Under the pieces are notes generated by a model. The model did not search any database. It saw only the letters and a program-made list of their open reading frames with translations, and had not been told where the DNA came from. Of a DNA stretch of 11,076 nt, positions 1 through 7,037 are shown piece after piece (position 1 is the first letter of the stretch; each line of letters starts with the position of its first letter). The translations under genes and the position numbers were made by a program. The stretch is from Rhodospirillales bacterium (GTDB lineage: Bacteria > Pseudomonadota > Alphaproteobacteria > Rhodospirillales > Casp-alpha2): the NCBI GenBank assembly GCA_018664265.1, contig JABJOR010000478.1, forward strand, positions 1 to 11,076, in the 5' to 3' direction.

Positions 1-257
<257 letters not shown>

Positions 258-323
258 TTAAAAGTGCGCTTCCGGCAGCCTTTGAAAGCACTGCCTTCTT
301 TCAGATCCCATTTCTGTTCAAAT

Positions 324-336
324 CCTGATAATCAGG
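324..336 (-). repeat. Perfect 6-bp inverted repeat in the dnaK leader
   Basis: CCTGAT and ATCAGG flank a single central base, inside the predicted dnaK 5' untranslated region. A second dyad, GGCAG/CTGCC, lies at 274-295 in the same leader with a further CTTT/AAAG inside it. These could fold in the RNA or bind a protein. The role is unknown, and neither has a U-run, so neither looks like an intrinsic terminator. Confidence 0.45.
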
Positions 337-380
337 TGTTTTAGCGCTTTAATACGCAAATAATAGTGTTATTCGGGGGT

Positions 381-409
381 TATATATGTGTGTCCCGCGC
401 TTCGCGCAA
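381..409 (-). promoter_or_regulatory. Candidate dnaK promoter, sigma-70/RpoH-like
   Basis: On the minus strand TTGCGC (409-404) is followed after exactly 17 bases by TATATA (386-381). Read as a heat-shock promoter it is GTTG, 18 bases, CATATAT, close to the alphaproteobacterial RpoH pattern CTTG-N17/18-CYTAT-T. It sits just after the grpE stop codon and would give a dnaK leader of about 160 nt. This is pattern matching by eye; the sigma factor is inferred from the gene function. Confidence 0.5.
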
Positions 410-410
410 C

Positions 411-1154
411 TCATAATTCCTCATTTATGGTCCCACCGGGGCCTTCAGCCGATTTTTCGTAGCCCGTTGAATCCGCTGGAGCCTCTGATTCAGCCGCTTC
501 AACAGGCGCTGCAGCGTCAAATTTGGGGCCACCCTTGGCAATACCGACCTTGGCCGGGCGCAAAGCGCGCGCATGCAGCATATATCCGGCCTCAATGACC
601 TGACCGACACTGCCAGCAGGCTTGGTGGCATCTTCATATTCAAACATGGCTTCATGGAAATTCGGGTCAAATTTCTGGCCCAATGGTTCCATGCGTTTGA
701 TGCCGGTACGCTCAAAGGCTGCCAGCAATCCGCGTTCGGTCATTTCCACACCAATCAACAGATTTTCTACAGTGCCATCATTCTTGCGGGTTTCTTCATC
801 GATACTGTCGATAGCGCGGCGCAGATTGTCTGCGGCGCTCAACATATCGCGTGAGAAATTGGTAATGGCGTACTTTGCCATGTCTTCCTTATCGCGCTGG
901 GCACGACGGCGGACATTTTCGGTTTCGGCCACAGCCCGCAGCAGACGGTCTTTAAGGTCTGTGACTTCAATGTCCAGAGCCGCAATGCGATCTTCCGGTG
1001 TCAGCGGAGCTTCTTCCGCAGCTTCAGGCGCGTCTTCGCGCTCTGCATCCGGGAAATTTTCCACATTGTTTTCAGCATGGTTTTCTTCTGCTTCAACGTT
1101 TGCCTCATCGGCAGCAGAGCCTTCCGGCTCGTCTTGTTTGGCTTCTTCAGACAT
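411..1154 (-). CDS. grpE: Nucleotide exchange factor GrpE
   Basis: GrpE is the homodimeric cytoplasmic cochaperone that releases ADP from DnaK. The 247-residue product has an acidic, low-complexity N-tail (residues 1-55), the long coiled-coil helix (about 56-115, with AETENVRRRAQRDKED and NFSRDMLSAADNLRRAID), and the C-terminal beta domain that contacts DnaK (about 155-207, with FDPNFHEAMFE and GYMLHARALRPAKVGI, the family signature). A 40-residue acidic Ala/Glu-rich tail follows. With both tails it is longer than the roughly 200 residues typical of the family. The ATG at 1154 has AGGAG at 1171-1167, with a rather long 12-nt spacer. It lies 69 bases after hrcA and 195 bases before dnaK, all on one strand, which fits a heat-shock cluster. 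Confidence 0.97.
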   Translation of the reverse strand: MSEEAKQDEPEGSAADEANVEAEENHAENNVENFPDAEREDAPEAAEEAPLTPEDRIAALDIEVTDLKDRLLRAVAETENVRRRAQRDKEDMAKYAITNFSRDMLSAADNLRRAIDSIDEETRKNDGTVENLLIGVEMTERGLLAAFERTGIKRMEPLGQKFDPNFHEAMFEYEDATKPAGSVGQVIEAGYMLHARALRPAKVGIAKGGPKFDAAAPVEAAESEAPADSTGYEKSAEGPGGTINEEL

Positions 1155-1178
1155 CTTTATTCGTATCTCCTAAAATCA

Positions 1179-1194
1179 ACCAATCCATATTGGT
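1179..1194 (-). repeat. Perfect inverted repeat ACCAAT-N4-ATTGGT upstream of grpE
   Basis: The hrcA-grpE spacer holds a 6-bp dyad with a 4-base centre. It ends 7 bases before the grpE AGGAG ribosome binding site and 24 bases before the ATG. It overlaps a TTGACC hexamer (1196-1191) that could be a -35, though no convincing -10 follows. It may be an operator half-site pair or a weak RNA hairpin near the ribosome binding site; the sequence alone does not decide. Confidence 0.4.
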
Positions 1195-1223
1195 CAAAAT
1201 TCAAATTTGCGGTGTTATAAGAC

Positions 1224-2273
1224 TTAACCGACCAGTTTGCCAATCAATTTCGCTGTATAATCCACAATCGGCACAATTCGGGCGTAATTCATCCGGGTCG
1301 GGCCTATAACGCCAATGGCACCAACGATTTCCTCCCGGGTGTTCTGATAGGGACTGACGATCACCGAACAGCCCGCTAAATTGAACAAATTGTTCTGCGC
1401 ACCAATGAAAATCTGCACCCCGTCGGCAGTATCGGCCAACGATAACAGCTTGAGCATGGTTTCCTTGCGCTCTAAGGCCGTAAACAGGTTACGGATTTGT
1501 TCCAGATCGGCATGAGCCGACAGATCATCCAGCAAATTGGCCTGCCCACGCACGATCAGAGTGCCCTGCGTGATGCTGTCTTCGTTATCGGGTCTGGACC
1601 AACTTGCAAGGCCGCTTTCGACGACTTTCGTGGTTAGCTCGTCAAGCTGGGCCTGATGAGCTTCCAGTTCAGCCAAAATCTCGTCCGAGCCTTCGCGAAC
1701 CGTGCGCCCGACCAGGCGTGTGCCCAGATAATTGGCAGCTTCAATCAAGGCAGATGGCGGCAAGTCCGGCGGGGTCTCGATAATCCGGTTCTCCACCACG
1801 CCGTTTTCGGTCACCATAACCACCATGGCACGACCAGGGCTAAGGGAGACCATTTCGATATGGCGCAACGGTGCATCGGTTTTTGGTGCCATGACCAGCC
1901 CGGCACACCCCGACAACCCGGAAATTGCGCTGGAGGCTTCTTCCAGCATGCCTTCCACCGAATTACCATGGGCCGCACACAGCCCTTCAATGTTGGCGCG
2001 CTCTTCTTTTGTAATGTTGCCCACTTCAAGCAAGCCATCGACGAACAATCGCAGGCCCGTATCGGTCGGCAGGCGTCCGGCAGATGTATGGGGCGAGAAC
2101 AACAGTCCGGCGTCTTCCAGATCGGCCATCACATTACGGATGGTCGCCGGAGACAGCTTTGTTTTCAGCCGATTTGCAATGGTGCGCGAGCCAATAGGCT
2201 CGCCCGTTGTCAGATAGGCATCGACAATCTGGCGGAATATATCACGCGAACGTTCATTAAGTTCTTGAATCAT
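1224..2273 (-). CDS. hrcA: Heat-inducible transcription repressor HrcA
   Basis: HrcA represses class I heat-shock genes by binding the CIRCE inverted repeat; its activity depends on GroEL folding it. The 349-residue product has the N-terminal winged helix-turn-helix (about 1-78) with TGEPIGSRTIANRL, SPATIRNVMADLEDAGLL and HTSAGRLPTDTGLRLFVD, all hallmark HrcA segments. The GAF-like and dimerisation region follows, and the usual C-terminal segment GVIGPTRMNYARIVPIVDY is present. The start is fixed: there is a TAA 45 bases upstream in frame and no other ATG, GTG, TTG or CTG codon between. No Shine-Dalgarno precedes this ATG. HrcA lies upstream of grpE, as in many alphaproteobacteria, but the gene on its other side is a sensor kinase rather than the rph I would expect. 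Confidence 0.97.
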   Translation of the reverse strand: MIQELNERSRDIFRQIVDAYLTTGEPIGSRTIANRLKTKLSPATIRNVMADLEDAGLLFSPHTSAGRLPTDTGLRLFVDGLLEVGNITKEERANIEGLCAAHGNSVEGMLEEASSAISGLSGCAGLVMAPKTDAPLRHIEMVSLSPGRAMVVMVTENGVVENRIIETPPDLPPSALIEAANYLGTRLVGRTVREGSDEILAELEAHQAQLDELTTKVVESGLASWSRPDNEDSITQGTLIVRGQANLLDDLSAHADLEQIRNLFTALERKETMLKLLSLADTADGVQIFIGAQNNLFNLAGCSVIVSPYQNTREEIVGAIGVIGPTRMNYARIVPIVDYTAKLIGKLVG

Positions 2274-2279
2274 GATTGG

Positions 2280-2308
2280 AATGTAGTCAGAGCACCCTAT
2301 TGGGTCAA
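2280..2308 (-). promoter_or_regulatory. Candidate hrcA promoter giving a leaderless mRNA
   Basis: TTGACC (2308-2303), 17 bases, then TACATT (2285-2280): five of six matches to the -35 consensus and four of six to the -10, with ideal spacing. The hexamer ends 6 bases before the ATG of hrcA, so the +1 (usually 7 bases after the -10) would fall on the A of the ATG. The upstream bases lack any purine-rich ribosome binding site, which agrees with leaderless translation. An alternative -35 TTGACC further upstream (start about 2325) has no good -10. Confidence 0.55.
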
Positions 2309-2365
2309 TGTTTGCGCTTTAATAATCTCGGTCAAGATGAACAGAGCGGCTCCGCAGAAACTTGA

Positions 2366-4363
2366 TTATATGATTTTCTGAACAGGGAAATCCACGCTTA
2401 CAGTTGTTCCTACGTCGACTGTGCTCTCAATTTTTAAGGAGCCACCGTGGCTTTCAACCAGAGACTTTACAATAGACAGCCCCAACCCTGATCCTTCCTG
2501 GGCTTTGTGTGGGTTGGAATCAGCCTGGATGAATGGTTCAGTAATGACGGATATTTTACTGGGGGGAATTCCAATGCCCGTATCTGTTACGGAAACCACG
2601 ATTTCATCCTGTGTCGCCTTTGCATGAACAGAAACAGTCCCACCAGGGTTTGTAAATTTGGTGGCATTAGAGAATATATTAAGGAAAATTTGTGTGATAG
2701 ATCGCTTATCGGCGTAAAGTGAAGGCAGGTTATCTGCAGCCTCTATGGATAGCTCAACGCCACCATCCTCGGCAACTTTTGCAACACTTTTCATGCAATC
2801 TTTCAGCAAATCATCCAAAGCAATAGCTTCTTTGACCATGGGGCGCTTGCCAGCTTCAATTGCTGCAATATCCAAAACATCGTTCACCAGTGCCAATAAA
2901 TGTTCGCCGCTATGATGAATGTCGTTGGCATAGGTATTATAATTATTTGAACCCATAGGGCCAAAATATTGAGCCCGCATCATTTCGCTGAAGCCAAGGA
3001 TAGCGTTCAATGGTGTGCGAAACTCATGACTCATGGTCGCCAGGAATTCTGATTTGGCCTGATTGGCCTGTTCGGCATCCTTTAAGGCAATCTGAAGAGC
3101 ATTCTCGGTATTTTTCTGATCTGTGATATCCTGTATAATGCCATGAGTTTTTACGGCTTTGCCTTTTTCATCCCATATTCGGCGGCCAGATTCATGGAAA
3201 TATGCTACGTTCCCATCGCAGCGTATTGTCCGAAACACAACATCAATATCCTGATCCAGCACTTTTGATGCAGCCGCATACATGGCCTTATCATCAGGGT
3301 GTACCAGTTCCAGGTTTTGATCGTGTTGCAAGGAAATTTCTATGAATGCTTCGGGCGTCATGTCGTACATATGTGCAAGCTCAGGCGAGCAATAATCACA
3401 CTGATTTTTTACCTCGTCCCAGACATAATGCCCCAGCTTGCCAATCTCTGATGCCCAGCGATAATTTGCCTGTGTTTCAGAGAGCAAATTCTGGGTTTCT
3501 GTAATGTCTGATATATCCTGTGTGCAGCCAATACTTTTAAGGCACACGCCATTCGTGTCATAGAAATGCTGGGCAATATCGCGAACCGTTCGAACAGAGC
3601 CGTCTTTTCTGATAATCCTGTATGTAACCTGAGCACGCTCATGTTGCTTGGAGCTGTCATCCATCATTTGAGTTAAATAATCAACGTCATCCGGATGAAT
3701 GCCTAATAAGTAATCTCCCGCTTGTTTTGACTTCCACAGAATTTCATCAACACTGTATCCGAATAGACTGGCGAACTCAGGCGAAACATATTCATATCCG
3801 AGGTTAATGTTATCCCAGACATAGGCCCCCATATTTGCAAGGCTCAAAGCCTGTTCAATATGAACGTCACGTTCACGCAACATTTTCTCGGCTTGGGTTT
3901 TTTCTGCCATATCCTCGTGCGTGGTTATGACGAGGGACCAATCCGCTTCATGCCCGGCAGGAATCCAGGTGTTGCATCTGAAATTAATAGAGTATCCATC
4001 AGCAATCAAATCCAGGTACTCGCCCGAGTGTTTGCCGTTATTTATCAGAGAGAGTATTTCCTGAATATAAAACTCAATCCATTCGTCATCTTTTACGAAT
4101 CCAATATGGTAATCTTTATATTCCTGAAGTGAATTGATGTTGAACAGCTTAAGCATTCTGTTATTGGCGTCTATTATCTTGATGGACTTCACCAAACCTA
4201 GAAACACATCCGGGTTTTCAATCAGATACTGACCGAGGTCGCCAACGCCTTCGTTGATAAGCTTATCAATTCCCCGCTTAACACCCGAATAATCTTCTAT
4301 AGTCACGCCCATAGGGAGTTGCTCGTAAAACTCACGCAGCAACTTACCGTCTTCACTAAACAC
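2366..4363 (-). CDS. Cytoplasmic multi-PAS sensor histidine kinase (kinase A)
   Basis: This is a soluble sensor kinase, 665 residues from the GTG at 4363. An N-terminal PAS-like domain (about 5-160) has the motif LPMGVTIEDYSGVK; two PAS/PAC domains follow (about 170-288 and 296-415), the second carrying CDYCSPELA. Next come HisKA (about 436-505, phosphoacceptor His446 in SHEFRTPLN) and HATPase_c with N-box NIFSNATKFT, G1 DTGIGI, F-box TEPF and G2 GSGLGLS. No membrane segment and no receiver domain are present. A longer reading from a TTG at 4444 (692 residues) is possible. I prefer GTG because alignment to the neighbouring paralogue starts exactly there (FSEDGKLLREFYEQLP against LSKDSELLQEFYEQLP), and because the predicted transcript start is near 4443. 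The stop is 92 bases before hrcA. Signal and partner regulator are unknown. Confidence 0.93.
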   Translation of the reverse strand: MFSEDGKLLREFYEQLPMGVTIEDYSGVKRGIDKLINEGVGDLGQYLIENPDVFLGLVKSIKIIDANNRMLKLFNINSLQEYKDYHIGFVKDDEWIEFYIQEILSLINNGKHSGEYLDLIADGYSINFRCNTWIPAGHEADWSLVITTHEDMAEKTQAEKMLRERDVHIEQALSLANMGAYVWDNINLGYEYVSPEFASLFGYSVDEILWKSKQAGDYLLGIHPDDVDYLTQMMDDSSKQHERAQVTYRIIRKDGSVRTVRDIAQHFYDTNGVCLKSIGCTQDISDITETQNLLSETQANYRWASEIGKLGHYVWDEVKNQCDYCSPELAHMYDMTPEAFIEISLQHDQNLELVHPDDKAMYAAASKVLDQDIDVVFRTIRCDGNVAYFHESGRRIWDEKGKAVKTHGIIQDITDQKNTENALQIALKDAEQANQAKSEFLATMSHEFRTPLNAILGFSEMMRAQYFGPMGSNNYNTYANDIHHSGEHLLALVNDVLDIAAIEAGKRPMVKEAIALDDLLKDCMKSVAKVAEDGGVELSIEAADNLPSLYADKRSITQIFLNIFSNATKFTNPGGTVSVHAKATQDEIVVSVTDTGIGIPPSKISVITEPFIQADSNPHKAQEGSGLGLSIVKSLVESHGGSLKIESTVDVGTTVSVDFPVQKII
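3375..3467 (-). repeat. 93-nt near-identical patch, copy in kinase A
   Basis: This segment matches 5872-5964 in the neighbouring kinase at 89 of 93 bases without gaps, including a run of 38 identical bases. It encodes the start of the third sensory domain (EIGKLGHYVWDEVKNQC and onward). Flanking parts of the two genes are clearly less alike. Confidence 0.85.
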
Positions 4364-4449
4364 TATGTCCGTCCCAAGATGTTCTGCCCAATAACTTCTT
4401 CTACAAATAAACTCATATTTTACTGTAGTTAGCCATTTAACCAAGAACT

Positions 4450-4479
4450 TTTATAATTCAAGGTAAACTTTCCAATCAA
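4450..4479 (-). promoter_or_regulatory. Candidate promoter for kinase A
   Basis: TTGATT (4479-4474), 18 bases, TATAAA (4455-4450), overlapping the stop codon of the upstream kinase gene. Transcription would begin near 4443, which gives about 80 nt of leader to the GTG start at 4363 but would leave no leader for the alternative TTG at 4444. Identified by eye only. Confidence 0.4.
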
Positions 4480-6869
4480 TGCGCCTGCTGATTTTCTGTA
4501 AATGGGAACATCAGGGTTACTGTTGTACCAATGCCAACTTCACTTTCAATATCAAGTATGCCGCCATGGGCTTCAATGAGAGATTTCACAATAGACAACC
4601 CTAGCCCGGTTCCTTCCTGTGCGTTGTAAGGGTCAGAATTCGTTTGGGAAAATGGTTCGGTAATAATCGATAACTTGTCTGCGGCAATGCCATCTCCAGT
4701 ATCTTTTATGGAAACGACCACCTCATCAAGCGTTGCTGTAGCGGACACTAAAATCGTCCCGTCGCGGTCTGTAAACTTGGTAGCATTGGACAGGATGTTC
4801 AAGAAAATCTGCTTTGCTGATCGCATATCGGCATAAAGCACCGGCAAGTCATCCGGTAATTCCAAAGACACTATAATACCGCCGTCCTCAGCAGCCTTTT
4901 GAACGTTTCGCATACACTCTTTCAGCAACGTATCCAACACGATTGGTTCTTTAACAATGGAGCGTTTGCCGGCTTCAATAGCTGCGATATCCAGAACATC
5001 ATTAACCAAGGACAGTAAATGTTTTCCGCTATAGTGAATGTCGTTGGCATAGTTTGTATAATTATCAGAGCCAAGGGGACCAAAATACTGGGTCCGCATC
5101 ATTTCACTAAACCCGAGGATTGCGTTCAGGGGTGTGCGGAATTCGTGACTCATTGTCGCGAGAAATTCTGACTTGGCCTGATTGGCTTCTTCTGCATCTC
5201 TCAAGGCTGTCTGCAGAGCAGCCTCTGCATTTTTTTGATCTGTGATATCAACCACTGTCCGCTGAATAGCAAACTTCCCATCCCAATTAACGACCCGGGC
5301 TCGATTACTCAACCAGATCCGGGAGCCATCTTTTTTAATGCCTTCAAATTCATAAACTGACGGGGCCTCGCCGCCTGCCTTGCGAATTAAATTATATCCC
5401 AGTAATCGTTTGCGTTCATGAGGCGCAACATGATCAAGGGGCACGGTCTTCTCAACAAGCTCTTCAGCACTGCTATATCCGAAAATGCTGGCGTATGACT
5501 GATTTGAAAACAGCGATTTATGACCATCATGAATATAGATCCCTTGAATTGATCCTTCTATCAGGTCGCGAAACCGTTCTTCAGATTCTCGAAGGGACTG
5601 TTCAGCTATTTTTTCTTCGGTAATATCTCGGATAATCCCGTTGGACTTTATAACACGCCCTGCTTCATCATGAATGCGCCGGCCATATTCATGTAAGTAT
5701 GCGATGCTTCCATCGCTGCGGATTGTTCGAAAGACAACATCAATATCACGATCCAATTTATTAGACTGAACAACATACATTTCCCGATCATCAGGGTGTA
5801 CCAGTTCCAGATTCAGATCATGCTGCTTGGAAATTTCTATGTATGCCTCGGGTGTTATGCCGTACAAATGCGCAAGCTCAGGCGAGCAATAATCACACTG
5901 ATTTTTTACTTCGTCCCAAACATAATGCCCCAGCTTGCCGATCTCTGCTGCCCAGCGATAATTTGTCTCTGACTCATCAAGCTGGTTTCGGGTTATGGTC
6001 TCGTCCGTAATATCCTGCGTGCAACCGATACTTCTGATCGTTGTTCCGTCTTTAACAATAAATGGCTCGCCAATATCACGAACCGTCCTCACGGCTCCGT
6101 CCTTTCTGATAATTTTGTACGTCATCTGCCAACGGGTTTGGGCTGCAATGCCTTTTTTAACGGTGCCTGTAACCAGTTCATAATCTTCCGGATGGATACA
6201 GAATAAAAAGCTCTCAGCTTTTTTGGCTTCAACCATAAACTCATCGGCAGAATATCCGAAAATTTTGGCGAACTGCGGTGATACAAATTCATACTCATGA
6301 TTTATTTCATCCCAGGCCCAAGTTCCAATGCCGGTCAGCTTCAGGGACTGTTCAATATAAAGTCCACGCTCACGTAATAATCTTCGTGCGTTATTTTTTT
6401 CCGTAACATCTTCATGTGTTGATATTACAATTGACCAGTCATTTTCATGTCTTGCCAAAATCCAGCTCGCACACCGTGTATCAATCAATGTACCATCAGC
6501 GGCCAATCCCTGATAATTTCCAAAATAGGATTTTCCATCAATAAAATTTTTGAGCTGCTGAGTATAAAAGGCTTGCCACTCAGCGCTGTTCAGCTGATTG
6601 AGATTATCTCCCAGAGTCAAATACTCCTGGAGAGATTTAGACTGATATAATTTCAGCAAGCTGGCATTGGCGTTAACGGATTTGACCAACGAAATCATTT
6701 TTTGAAGGGCATCAGGATGAGTGCTGAGATACTGATTTATATCGCCCACACCATCTTTGCGCAGCTGATCTATGGCATCTTTCACACTGGAATAATCTTC
6801 TATGGTCACTCCCAGAGGGAGCTGTTCATAAAATTCCTGTAACAGCTCGCTGTCTTTACTTAACATCAT
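4476..6869 (-). CDS. Cytoplasmic multi-PAS sensor histidine kinase (kinase B)
   Basis: This 797-residue soluble kinase is a tandem paralogue of the gene downstream of it. The order is: N-terminal PAS-like domain (about 8-158, LPLGVTIEDYSSVK); PAS/PAC (170-290, ending GCTQDITDE); PAS/PAC (300-420, with CDYCSPELA at 325-333); an additional PAS (426-545, ESEERFRDLIEGSIQGIYI to VVDITDQKNAE) absent from the paralogue; HisKA (565-635, His575 in SHEFRTPLN); HATPase_c (about 685-790) with N-box NILSNATKFT, G1 DTGDGI, F-box TEPF and G2 GTGLGLS. All catalytic motifs look intact. No membrane segment or receiver domain is present. Two ATG codons lie together; the second (6866) aligns with the GTG start of the paralogue. 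Upstream is a 168-base AT-rich spacer with promoter candidates. Ligand and partner regulator are not deducible. Confidence 0.96.
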   Translation of the reverse strand: MMLSKDSELLQEFYEQLPLGVTIEDYSSVKDAIDQLRKDGVGDINQYLSTHPDALQKMISLVKSVNANASLLKLYQSKSLQEYLTLGDNLNQLNSAEWQAFYTQQLKNFIDGKSYFGNYQGLAADGTLIDTRCASWILARHENDWSIVISTHEDVTEKNNARRLLRERGLYIEQSLKLTGIGTWAWDEINHEYEFVSPQFAKIFGYSADEFMVEAKKAESFLFCIHPEDYELVTGTVKKGIAAQTRWQMTYKIIRKDGAVRTVRDIGEPFIVKDGTTIRSIGCTQDITDETITRNQLDESETNYRWAAEIGKLGHYVWDEVKNQCDYCSPELAHLYGITPEAYIEISKQHDLNLELVHPDDREMYVVQSNKLDRDIDVVFRTIRSDGSIAYLHEYGRRIHDEAGRVIKSNGIIRDITEEKIAEQSLRESEERFRDLIEGSIQGIYIHDGHKSLFSNQSYASIFGYSSAEELVEKTVPLDHVAPHERKRLLGYNLIRKAGGEAPSVYEFEGIKKDGSRIWLSNRARVVNWDGKFAIQRTVVDITDQKNAEAALQTALRDAEEANQAKSEFLATMSHEFRTPLNAILGFSEMMRTQYFGPLGSDNYTNYANDIHYSGKHLLSLVNDVLDIAAIEAGKRSIVKEPIVLDTLLKECMRNVQKAAEDGGIIVSLELPDDLPVLYADMRSAKQIFLNILSNATKFTDRDGTILVSATATLDEVVVSIKDTGDGIAADKLSIITEPFSQTNSDPYNAQEGTGLGLSIVKSLIEAHGGILDIESEVGIGTTVTLMFPFTENQQAH
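5872..5964 (-). repeat. 93-nt near-identical patch, copy in kinase B
   Basis: This is the partner of 3375-3467: 4 mismatches in 93 aligned bases, same strand, same codon frame, same domain. Three of the four differences are silent; the fourth changes Ser to Ala (WASEIG against WAAEIG). Confidence 0.85.
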
Positions 6870-6900
6870 GCCCGCCCAATAATGCCTTCATACTTGGCTC

Positions 6901-6928
6901 TTTATAAATTAATACTTTGTTCCAGCAA
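6901..6928 (-). promoter_or_regulatory. Candidate promoter for kinase B
   Basis: TTGCTG (6928-6923), 16 bases, TATAAA (6906-6901) would start transcription about 25 bases before the ATG at 6869. Alternatives in the same spacer are TTTACA-N18-TATTAA (6938-6909) and an extended -10, TGCTATACA, further upstream. The AT-rich context makes chance matches likely, so this is tentative. Confidence 0.3.
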
Positions 6929-6969
6929 ACAATGTAAACAATTTATTGTATAGCATAAGTACAATTGTA
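6927..6969. repeat. Cluster of ACAAT/ATTGT motifs upstream of kinase B
   Basis: Within about 43 bases there is a direct repeat AAACAAT-N2-AAACAAT, an inverted repeat ACAAT-N2-ATTGT, and a perfect 10-bp palindrome TACAATTGTA (6960-6969). They overlap or lie just upstream of the promoter candidates. The whole kinase C-kinase B spacer (6870-7037) is very AT-rich, so some of this may be chance. It could be a regulator binding site; no known operator is recognised. Confidence 0.35.
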
Positions 6970-7037
6970 TTCTTTTGTTGAATTTAGTTCATTAATTTAA
7001 GAAAATTTAAAGTAATAATCTGTCTTAATTTTCTAAA

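Noticed and set aside
395..407. GCGC-TTC-GCGC hairpin after grpE as a terminator
   Set aside because: Stem is 4 bp and no T-run follows; it lies inside the candidate dnaK promoter spacer.
622..1173. Long open frame on the plus strand opposite grpE (183 codons)
   Set aside because: It is antisense to a certain grpE, rich in Ser and Arg, with no family resemblance.
2285..2325. Possible CIRCE half-site (GGGTGCTCT on the minus strand) near the hrcA start
   Set aside because: It resembles GAGTGCTAA only in part, and no partner TTAGCACTC half lies 9 bases upstream.
2341..2357. GCGG/CCGC hairpin between kinase A and hrcA as an intrinsic terminator
   Set aside because: The loop would be only 2-4 bases and no U-run follows on the transcript.
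1656..2381. Long plus-strand open frame opposite hrcA (241 codons)
   Set aside because: Antisense shadow of hrcA codon use; His/Gln/Arg-rich product without any recognisable domain.
4413..4436. Seven-codon ATG frame in the leader of kinase A as a regulatory leader peptide
   Set aside because: No ribosome binding site, no run of regulatory codons and no attenuator-like hairpins after it.
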